NCBI GenBank assembly: GCA_020073645.1
Contig: JAIQET010000002.1
Span: forward strand, 83,194 to 147,193
Origin: Terriglobia bacterium
Lineage (GTDB): Bacteria; Acidobacteriota; Terriglobia; Terriglobales; Acidobacteriaceae
DNA length: 64,000 nt
Direction of reading: 5' to 3'
Both the position numbers and the translations under genes were made by a program. Under the pieces are notes generated by a model, which was given only the letters and a program-made list of their open reading frames with translations, was not told the origin of the DNA and ran no database searches. This document shows, piece by piece, positions 9,697 to 16,475 of this stretch; positions within the stretch are counted from its first letter, which is position 1, and each line of letters starts with the position of its first letter.

Positions 9697-10539
9697 CTAT
9701 TTCTTTGCCGCGTCAGTGGGGGGCGTCCACGTGAAGCCGCGTTGGCTGAGGTTTGAGTCCAGGAAGAGGCCCACCACCTCTCCGGCGTCGTTCACACCAG
9801 TCGCGTATGTCAGGCCCCCGCCGGGAAACCTCAACGTCTGCACGACATTATTTTGATAGGCGAATCCAATATTATCGAAAGTCCCGACGAAAATATTCCC
9901 TGCATTGTTAACTCCGTAAACGAACGCGTTTGTGTGGTTGGGTATCCTGAGCGTCCGGTATTTCCCGTGATAAAACAAGAAATCGTGGATGGCGTGAGAA
10001 TTCACGTACCCCGCAATCACGCCTAAATTGGTAATCCCGTATACGTATGTGTTGGCGTTAGCAGGCGCAAAGGCACGATACGCTGATCCAATCAATTGAA
10101 AGCCCTGAGAGTACAGGTTTTGGATTGTGAAGAAGCCGACAACGGTGCCTGCGTTATTAATCGCGAAAGGAAACGTGGCATCAGCACCAGGGTACCTGAT
10201 TTCGCTGAAGGTCTGGTTTTCAGTGTTATAAACAAATCCGAAGTTGTCAGCTGTACCAACAATCTGGCCCACATCATTGATCCGATTGAGCACCGTGGCT
10301 TGGGCGCCGGGATAGTCGAGGGTTGTGTATGTGCCGTTTGAAAGAATGAAGCCGTGATAGACGCCACCGACATCCTGATAAAAACCCGCGATGTCTCCCG
10401 CATTATTGATGCCCCAACAAGAAGTGGTTATCGCTCCCGGAAAATCAATCTGCGTATACGTCCCTTGCGCCAAAGCCAGCCGGGCGGACGACATCAGGAG
10501 CACGGCCACGAACCAAAGGGCTTTGCGAGGATTGAGCAT
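9697..10539 (-). CDS. Secreted protein with HAF-like repeats (copy 1)
   Basis: The 280-residue product starts with a signal peptide (MLNPRKALWFVAVLLMSSAR to LALAQ) and continues GTYTQIDFPGA. It then has about six repeats of the pattern G-I-N-N-A-G-x-I-x-G-x-x-x-x-x-x-x-x-G-F, for example GINNAGDIAGFYQD, RINDVGQIVGTAD, AINNAGTVVGFF and GVNDAGEVVGLF. This resembles extracellular HAF repeat proteins, which probably form beta-propeller-like folds; the function is unknown. The ATG at 10539 is chosen because TGGAGG lies 8 nt upstream; longer frames have no ribosome site. A close paralogue lies 10 kb downstream. Confidence 0.75.
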   Translation of the reverse strand: MLNPRKALWFVAVLLMSSARLALAQGTYTQIDFPGAITTSCWGINNAGDIAGFYQDVGGVYHGFILSNGTYTTLDYPGAQATVLNRINDVGQIVGTADNFGFVYNTENQTFSEIRYPGADATFPFAINNAGTVVGFFTIQNLYSQGFQLIGSAYRAFAPANANTYVYGITNLGVIAGYVNSHAIHDFLFYHGKYRTLRIPNHTNAFVYGVNNAGNIFVGTFDNIGFAYQNNVVQTLRFPGGGLTYATGVNDAGEVVGLFLDSNLSQRGFTWTPPTDAAKK

Positions 10540-10615
10540 AATCGACCTCCAGATAAGCCGTCCAATTGTGCGCGTGCTAGGGCTAGAACTCAAGCGGCTA
10601 TCGGTGTCAAGCGCC

Positions 10616-10656
10616 GGGTGCCCCACATCTCGCGCCTTTCGAGATGTGGGTCTTTC
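10616..10656 (+). repeat. 41-bp inverted repeat flanking the antitoxin remnant (left copy)
   Basis: The 41 bases starting GGGTGCCCCACATCTCG are the exact reverse complement of 11063-11103. Each copy is itself a hairpin (CCCACATCTCG with CGAGATGTGGG). Together they bracket a 488-bp segment containing a small antitoxin-like gene. Confidence 0.9.
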
Positions 10657-10679
10657 TCAACGCCTGCGGTCCAGACGCC

Positions 10680-10982
10680 TCACGCGACCACGGACACTTC
10701 ACCGTGGGGTTTGCGCGTCGGCCGGACCGTGATCTGGACGTCTTGTCCCAGAGCGATGATGAAATCCATCAGGCGTTCCACAGAAGAGGCTCCGGAGCGG
10801 ATCTTGCCGGCTTCGGCTTGGGTCACGCCCCTGCGTTTGATGAGCCGGTAAATCCGCAGCGTGAGCTTGGCCTTCAAGAGTTCCTGCTCCGGATGGGGCA
10901 GGCCCAGGTCGGCAAAAACATTCCCGCTGCTCTTCTCTACCCTGATCCTGGAACCAGCGCGCTTCTTAGCTCTTGTGGACAC
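10680..10982 (-). CDS. HigA/MqsA-type antitoxin remnant with truncated helix-turn-helix
   Basis: A 100-residue protein from a GTG start. GNVFADLGLPHPEQELLKAK and LIKRRGVTQAEAGK match the XRE-type antitoxin family (HTH_37), as do ERLMDFIIALGQDVQITV near the end. Family members normally have about 20 more residues after AEAGK, holding the DNA-recognition helix (pattern L-L-G-I-x-Q-P-x-V-S-x-L-L-R-G). Here AEAGK is followed directly by IRSGASSVERLM, so the recognition helix is missing. No toxin gene is adjacent. The gene lies inside perfect 41-bp inverted repeats. It is probably a non-functional or DNA-binding-defective orphan. Confidence 0.6.
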   Translation of the reverse strand: MSTRAKKRAGSRIRVEKSSGNVFADLGLPHPEQELLKAKLTLRIYRLIKRRGVTQAEAGKIRSGASSVERLMDFIIALGQDVQITVRPTRKPHGEVSVVA

Positions 10983-11062
10983 GTTAATTTCGCCTCTCCC
11001 GGTGCAACTGCGCGGCCTCGCCGAGTCGCTGGTGGACAATCTATGTCTTTCTTCAAAGTAGG

Positions 11063-11103
11063 GAAAGACCCACATCTCGAAAGGCGCGAGATGTGGGGCA
11101 CCC
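11063..11103 (-). repeat. 41-bp inverted repeat flanking the antitoxin remnant (right copy)
   Basis: This is the exact reverse complement of 10616-10656. It lies between the antitoxin remnant and the end of the CoA-binding protein gene. Confidence 0.9.
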
Positions 11104-11119
11104 CCGGAAGGTACTTCCA

Positions 11120-11533
11120 TCACCCAAACCTTGCCTTGTGCTCCTGCAAGATGCATCGGTCCATCACTACGAAGATGCCCGCCTTGCGCGCCTTCTCCGC
11201 GGCTTTTTCGTGGATCACCGACTCCTGCATCCAGACGACTGGGACCTTGAGTTGGATGGCCTGGTCAACAATCTCTTCCACCGCGTCTGGGCGACGGAAG
11301 ATGTTCACGATGTCGATCTTCTCCGGCACCTCAAGCAGCGACGCGTACGACTTCTCGCCCAGCGCTTCGTCAATCTGCGGGTTGACCGGGATGATGCGGT
11401 ATCCCTGGGTTTGCATGTAGGCGGAAACCCCGTGACTGGGGCGCAAAGGGCTGTTCGAGAGTCCCACGACCGCAATGGTCTTGGAGCGTTTCAGCAGCTC
11501 GGTGATCGGATCCAACCTGGGCACTGAGGCCAT
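11120..11533 (-). CDS. CoA-binding domain protein (YccU-like)
   Basis: The 137-residue product has a Rossmann-type CoA-binding fold: TIAVVGLSNSPLRPSHGVSA followed by YRIIPVNPQIDEALGEKSY and a C-terminal VVWMQESVIHEKAAEKARKA and VVMDRC. Small proteins of this family bind CoA or a nucleotide; their cellular role is poorly known. A -10-like TACAAT (11549-11544) overlaps the upstream ATG at 11545, so translation more likely begins at the ATG at 11533, giving MASVPRLDPITELL. It follows the lnt-prfB-HD operon on the same strand after a 74-nt gap. Confidence 0.8.
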   Translation of the reverse strand: MASVPRLDPITELLKRSKTIAVVGLSNSPLRPSHGVSAYMQTQGYRIIPVNPQIDEALGEKSYASLLEVPEKIDIVNIFRRPDAVEEIVDQAIQLKVPVVWMQESVIHEKAAEKARKAGIFVVMDRCILQEHKARFG

Positions 11534-11607
11534 ACCGGCCAACATTGTAGCCAGCCCAGGCTCCAGAAGCCAGTTTTACACTCTGCCGCGCTGCCGCCCG
11601 GCCGTCC

Positions 11608-12861
11608 CTAGTCCATGCTCTTCTTGCCGACTTCCGTCTTCTGCCTGAACATCCTCATCGCCAGCTTGCGCACCGTGTCGGAAACCTCTTTATTGCCCAC
11701 CAGGTTCTTCAGGTCGTGCACCAGGATGTTCTTCATCAGCCCCAGGGACACGTCCAGCGGAGTGCGCGGATTGAACACCAGGTTGCGTACGATGCCATAG
11801 TGCTTGGCAAAACGGCGCTTCAGGGGAATGCCGCGCAGCACCGCTTCCAGCACGTTCCTCTGGCTGGCGAATTTCTCCACTTCGCCATCGCTGATTTTCG
11901 GCGATACCAGCACCGCCAGCGCCACCACCTTGGTCCCATCGCGAATCAGCAGTGAACGCTCTTCCTTATTACCCTTCATGGCCAGTTGAATCCGGGCCTT
12001 GACATCCAGCTTGGCAATCTTCTGCAGCGCGGTGCCCCGCTCCGTTTCCAGGCCGGTGTGGTGTTTCTTGGGAGCGGGGGGCCGGTGCGGGCTCGCGGCC
12101 TGCTCCGGCGATTTTGCCGCGGGTGTGGAGGATGGCGTCGTGGTTGCGGCTTCGGCCAGCGGTTGCTCCGCATCCAGATCAAGCTCCTCATAAATTCCGC
12201 CAATCGGTTGGAAAGGTTTGTCCTGCTCGGCAGAGATTTCCCCGGCGTGCTCGGCCAGATATGCCGTCAGGCTTTCATCCAGCACGTCTTCCGGCTCCGC
12301 AGCCTCCTCCCGCTCGGTTTCCGCCAGCACCTCCCCAGACGTTGCTGAAGGCTCGGGTGGTTCCGGCTCTGGACTGGGGAGCTCGGACCCCGCCGATGCC
12401 ATGTGATTTCCTATGGTGGTCGCTTCCGCTTCGGTCAGGTTCGGATTCAAACAGAGCGAGTTCAGGATCTCCCGCGAGTGGTTCACCCGCTCGCTCTTCA
12501 ACATCATCTCGACCACTTCGCGTGACCCGGTTGCCGCCAACTCCACCAGCGACTCCTCCGCAACCGCGGAATTCTCCAGCAGCGCAGGCAGCAAAATGGG
12601 ACGCAGGTTCCTGGGAGCAAGCAGGTACTCCAGCACTTCTTGCGGCGTATTGGGATCGGCGGCCGCAGCCCGCGACGAAGCCTCATCCCAGCCTGCCAGC
12701 GTAAGCCCGGCCTGCTCCCCGAAAACCTTGTTGTGATTGGCCAGGTGAACCAGGATCTCGATCATCTCCGCGGGCGGGATGGAAAGCGCGCCTCGAGCAG
12801 CGGCTTGCATCAGGTTCGACGGCACGGCCGACGCGCGGATGAGGTCGATCATGCGCGGCAT
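11608..12861 (-). CDS. Conserved helical-repeat protein, function unknown
   Basis: A 417-residue cytoplasmic protein. Residues 1-150 are helical and repeat-like (LIRASAVPSNLMQAAARGAL, ILVHLANHNKVFGEQA, EVLEYLLAPRNLRPILLPAL), reminiscent of HEAT or DUF2336-type repeats. Residues 150-285 are an acidic Pro/Glu/Ala-rich linker. Residues 290-410 form a second helical block (IAKLDVKARIQLAMKGNKEE, IVRNLVFNPRTPLDVSLGLM). I do not recognise a named family. It follows the HD-hydrolase gene by 12 nt and has its own site (AGAGGA) before the ATG, so it belongs to the lnt-prfB-HD transcript. Confidence 0.65.
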   Translation of the reverse strand: MPRMIDLIRASAVPSNLMQAAARGALSIPPAEMIEILVHLANHNKVFGEQAGLTLAGWDEASSRAAAADPNTPQEVLEYLLAPRNLRPILLPALLENSAVAEESLVELAATGSREVVEMMLKSERVNHSREILNSLCLNPNLTEAEATTIGNHMASAGSELPSPEPEPPEPSATSGEVLAETEREEAAEPEDVLDESLTAYLAEHAGEISAEQDKPFQPIGGIYEELDLDAEQPLAEAATTTPSSTPAAKSPEQAASPHRPPAPKKHHTGLETERGTALQKIAKLDVKARIQLAMKGNKEERSLLIRDGTKVVALAVLVSPKISDGEVEKFASQRNVLEAVLRGIPLKRRFAKHYGIVRNLVFNPRTPLDVSLGLMKNILVHDLKNLVGNKEVSDTVRKLAMRMFRQKTEVGKKSMD

Positions 12862-12873
12862 ACTGCGGTTCCT

Positions 12874-13506
12874 CTACTTCCTCCGGCGGCTGGCCCGCGG
12901 ACCGGCGCTGCGTTTGCCCTCGGCCAGCGCGGTTTCCAGTTCGCCCACCACTCGCTCCAGTTCTCTCGTCAGGCGGGTGGCTTTCCGGCGGCGGAATTCC
13001 TTCGCCAACTCTCGATAGTACCAAAGCGTGCCCTCGCGTTTTCCCTGGAACCGTTCCCAGATTGGTTCCCCAATCTCGCGATAATCGGTCAGGATAGCCC
13101 GGGCATTGTGCACTTTGTCCGCCGCGGAAACCAGGCGTATATCGGCATCCGCAGTCCGAAGGTGCCTGAGATACTTTTCCTTGCGACCGCGCCACGGTGG
13201 CTTGGGGTAGGTGTCCGAATCGGTGCAGCCTTCGACCACATGGGCCACGCGTTTGCCGAAGTGCCGGCGAACTTCGTTCAGCATGGGCACGCCACCGCAA
13301 TCCTCCACTACATCGTGCAGCAGCGCTGCGATGGCCAGGTCTTCATCCCCGCCAGCCTCCAGCACCAGGCCTGCCACGCCCAGCAGGTGCGCAACGTAAG
13401 GAATCGGAGTACCCTTGCGCGTCTGGCCGGCGTGTTTGTGGCAAGCCAACCGCAGCGCCTGCTCGAACCGGCGGCCGAGCTTGGGGGCTGCCCCGCGCGA
13501 CCTCAC
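12874..13506 (-). CDS. HD-domain hydrolase, RelA/SpoT-hydrolase-like
   Basis: The 210-residue protein resembles the N-terminal ppGpp-hydrolase domain of RelA/SpoT enzymes and small alarmone hydrolases. Visible metal-ligand motifs are HKHAGQTRKGTPIPYVAH, AALLHDVVEDCG (the HD pair) and, near residue 125, RLVSAADKVHNARA. There is no synthetase, TGS or ACT domain. It may hydrolyse (p)ppGpp or a related nucleotide, converting the signal to GDP/GTP plus pyrophosphate. The ATG overlaps the prfB stop by 4 nt (ATGA), showing translational coupling. Confidence 0.75.
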   Translation of the reverse strand: MRSRGAAPKLGRRFEQALRLACHKHAGQTRKGTPIPYVAHLLGVAGLVLEAGGDEDLAIAALLHDVVEDCGGVPMLNEVRRHFGKRVAHVVEGCTDSDTYPKPPWRGRKEKYLRHLRTADADIRLVSAADKVHNARAILTDYREIGEPIWERFQGKREGTLWYYRELAKEFRRRKATRLTRELERVVGELETALAEGKRSAGPRASRRRK

Positions 13507-14607
13507 GAAGCTTTCTCTCCTCGCCGCATGCGCAGATAGGCGCCGACAAATGGCTGCAGGTCGCCATCCAGCACCCGGTCCACATCGCCGACTTCGACCT
13601 TGGTCCGGTGGTCCTTCACCATCCGATAGGGCTGCAACACGTAGGACCTGATTTGCGACCCGAAATCAATGTCCAGCTTCGAGTCTTCAATCTTCTTCGT
13701 GGCTGCCCGCTTCTTCTCCAATTCGAATTCATACAGCTTCGACCGCAGCATGCTCATCGCCCGCTCGCGGTTCTTGTGCTGCGAGCGCTCATTCTGGCAG
13801 CTCACCACGATTCCCGTCGGGTTGTGCGTGATGCGCACCGCCGAGTCGGTGGTATTTACGTGCTGCCCGCCCTTGCCGCTGGAGCGGTACGTATCCACGC
13901 GCAGATCTTCCGGCTTGATGTCCACCTCGATGCTTTCATCGATCTCCGGCGACACAAACACGCTGGCGAAGGAAGTATGCCGGCGCTTGGCCTGATCGAA
14001 CGGCGAAATCCGCACCAGGCGGTGCACTCCGATTTCACTGGTCAGCAGGCCAAAGGCGTACTCGCCATTTACCGAGAACGTGGCCGACTTCAAGCCCGCT
14101 TCTTCGCCGGGCTGATAGTCGTTGAGAACTGTCTGAAAACCCTGGCGCTCGGCCCAGCGTAGGTACATGCGCAGCAGCATGTCGGCCCAGTCCTGCGACT
14201 CGGTGCCACCCGCGCCGGGATGGATGGTCACGATGGCGTTGCGCGCGTCGTTCTCGCCAGAGAGCAGGGTCTCAGTTTCCAGCCGCTCCACGAGTTGCCG
14301 CAGGGCATCAATCTCCCGCCGCAACTCGGCGTCGACTTTTTCCCCTTCCTTCGCCAACTCGAAGTAGGTGGAAATATCGTTGACACGACGAACCAGATCG
14401 GTCTCCGTGGCCAACACGTGTTCCAGGCGCTTCTTCTCGCGCATCACCGTCTGGGATTTTTGAGGATTGGACCAGAGATTCGGATCGGCAGCTTGCTTTT
14501 CGATTTCGCTTAGTTGTTGACGCAGTTTGTCCGCGTCAAAGGTACTCCCGGAGGTCGCGGACCTTGTCCTTCAACAGCGCATATTCCTGTTCCAGCTCTT
14601 CAACCAT
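13503..14607 (-). CDS. prfB: Peptide chain release factor 2, with programmed +1 frameshift
   Basis: RF2 ends translation at UGA and UAA. The main frame holds the stop-codon reading motif SPF (VRISPFDQAKRRHTSF) and the peptidyl-hydrolysis motif GGQ (SSGKGGQHVNTTDSAVRITH). The first 23 codons (14607-14539) encode MVEELEQEYALLKDKVRDLR and EYL and end in CTT TGA C; the in-frame TGA is at 14538-14536. Skipping one base joins to DADKLRQQLSEIEK in the main frame, giving 367 residues, the normal RF2 length. A Shine-Dalgarno-like GGGAG lies just before the slip site, as in Escherichia coli. Low RF2 promotes the shift, giving autoregulation. It begins 2 nt after the lnt stop. Confidence 0.95.
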
Positions 14608-14609
14608 AA

Positions 14610-16217
14610 CTATCGCTCTATCTTTCTGCGGAGTAGAAGACGCATCAAAAGCGCTCCCACGGAAATTATCGCACACACATACGCGAACCAGTCGCCATGA
14701 CGGGTATAGAACGTGGTTACGCTCGACAGGGCGTAGGGAGCCACCAGGACCGTGCGCGTCTTTCGCGGCACGCTGGCCATCACGCGCCCGTAGGGGTCAA
14801 TCGAGGCCGTAACTCCGGTGTTGGTGTCACGCAACAGCCAGCGCCCGTTCTCCACTGCACGCATACGCGCCTGCTTCAGATGCTGGGCGTAGGCGCCACT
14901 ATCGCCATACCAGCCGTCATTGGAGATGTTCACGAACACCTGTGCCCCTGCCGCAGCAGACTGCCGCACTTCATCCGGAAAGATGGACTCATAGCAGATG
15001 AAGACCCCGAGCTTGCTCCCGTCTGCCTCGAGCGGCGCGTGCGACACGCCCGCCGAAAAGTCTCCCACCTGTTGAGTCAGTCCCCCGGCAAAAGAAAAGA
15101 GGCGCTTGAATGGGACATATTCACCAAAGGGCACGAGATGGACTTTGTCATACCGCGCCACCCATTCCCCTCTGGGGCTCACCAAGACGCCGGAGTTGTA
15201 CAGCTCGGTCGACCGCTCCGGTGTCTGGCTGGCATTGCGAATGCCCAAGGCGCCGGTCAGCACCCACGTCTGTTCCTGGCGCGCCATGTTGCTGACGGCG
15301 CTGCGGAAGATGGGATCGCTGGTGTAAAAGGGCGCGGGTGATTCCGGCCAGACGATTAGGTCCACATGTTGTCGCTCACCCGCGGGCGAATTCAGGCTGA
15401 TCGCAGTCAACTCGCGTAGCGTCTGATCAAAATATTCTTTCGTCCATTCCGCGCCTTCGAGAATCGGAACATTCTGCTGCACCAGGCGAGCACTGTGATC
15501 CGTCGGCACCGGCGGCGGGCTGACCAAGCGCCCGGATTGCAGCACCACCGCCGCCCCCAACGCCGCAGCCAGCAGCGCCTTGCGTTTCTCCCGGCCCACC
15601 AGGAACGCCGCTGCCACCGCTGCATTCACCACCATGATCTCGAAGGACAAACCGTAGACGCCGGTGACCGTCGCGATCCGGGCCATGGGAATGTTGTCCA
15701 CCTGTGCGATCCCCAGCAAATCCCAAGGGAACCCGGTGATGCGGGTGCGGGCCAGTTCCACCCCAACCCACACGATGGGGGAAAGCAGCAACGCCCGCCG
15801 GCTGAATGGACTTTGTCCGGCAAGCAGGCTGATCACCAACCCAAAAGCTCCGTGGTAGAGCGCCAGATAAAAGCAGAAGAGAATCAGGATGCCCACCGCG
15901 GCGGGCGTATTCACCCCGCCGTACTGGCGCATAACGTTGTAAATCCAATAGCAGGTGCCGGCGTACCACAGAATTCCGCACACGTATCCCAGCAGAAACG
16001 CTTGCCCGGGTCCTGCCGGGAGCAGTTTCATTCCTGCCCGGAGCTGCAAGGTGTCCGGCTGCCGCGCCCGCAGCAAACCGATCAGCAGCGGCGCGATCGC
16101 CACCCAGCAGAGCATGTATAGGTTGGGCAACGGAAATGTCAGAATCTGTAGCCCAGCCGAAAGCAGGACCAGCAGCCAGGCACTCTTGTGAATCTGCCGC
16201 ACGCGGTAGGATATCAA
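14610..16217 (-). CDS. lnt: Apolipoprotein N-acyltransferase
   Basis: Lnt adds the third acyl chain to the N-terminal cysteine of lipoproteins in the inner membrane. The 535-residue protein has about six N-terminal membrane helices, then a periplasmic nitrilase-like domain from about 225. Catalytic-triad candidates are the Glu in LIVWPESPAPFY, the Lys in RYDKVHLVPFGEYVPF, and the Cys in LGVFICYESIFPDEVR. A final membrane helix lies near the C-terminus. The start is a TTG with AAGG just upstream; an in-frame GTG lies 5 codons later. It leads the lnt-prfB-HD operon. Confidence 0.93.
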   Translation of the reverse strand: MISYRVRQIHKSAWLLVLLSAGLQILTFPLPNLYMLCWVAIAPLLIGLLRARQPDTLQLRAGMKLLPAGPGQAFLLGYVCGILWYAGTCYWIYNVMRQYGGVNTPAAVGILILFCFYLALYHGAFGLVISLLAGQSPFSRRALLLSPIVWVGVELARTRITGFPWDLLGIAQVDNIPMARIATVTGVYGLSFEIMVVNAAVAAAFLVGREKRKALLAAALGAAVVLQSGRLVSPPPVPTDHSARLVQQNVPILEGAEWTKEYFDQTLRELTAISLNSPAGERQHVDLIVWPESPAPFYTSDPIFRSAVSNMARQEQTWVLTGALGIRNASQTPERSTELYNSGVLVSPRGEWVARYDKVHLVPFGEYVPFKRLFSFAGGLTQQVGDFSAGVSHAPLEADGSKLGVFICYESIFPDEVRQSAAAGAQVFVNISNDGWYGDSGAYAQHLKQARMRAVENGRWLLRDTNTGVTASIDPYGRVMASVPRKTRTVLVAPYALSSVTTFYTRHGDWFAYVCAIISVGALLMRLLLRRKIER

Positions 16218-16313
16218 ACTGCCTTCGGCCTGGCCTGGCTTTGACCTAGCAGCCGTGGCTCTCGACCACCTGCCCTATGCGGGAGTCCTGCGATGGGCTA
16301 ACATTGGGATGGT

Positions 16314-16457
16314 ATGGGCGTGTTCACCAAGGTCGCCATCCGCCTGCTGGAGATCATGTTCTTCGTCGGCGGCATCGGCTCGTTCGTGGTGCTGATCCTT
16401 ACCGGTATTGAAGACCTGGAGACTCTGTTGGGCGCCGACGCGTCCGAACACCACTGA
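16314..16457 (+). CDS. Small single-pass membrane protein upstream of the APC transporter
   Basis: A 47-residue frame: MGVFTKVAIRLLEIMFFVGG then IGSFVVLILTGIEDLETLLGADASEHH. It has one strong hydrophobic helix and an acidic tail, ends 18 nt before the transporter ATG on the same strand, and has a -10-like TAACAT 9 nt before its ATG. Codon use is like the neighbours. It may be a small subunit or regulator of the transporter; this is inference from position. Confidence 0.6.
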   Translation: MGVFTKVAIRLLEIMFFVGGIGSFVVLILTGIEDLETLLGADASEHH

Positions 16458-16475
16458 TCCTAACCTCTTGCTGGG

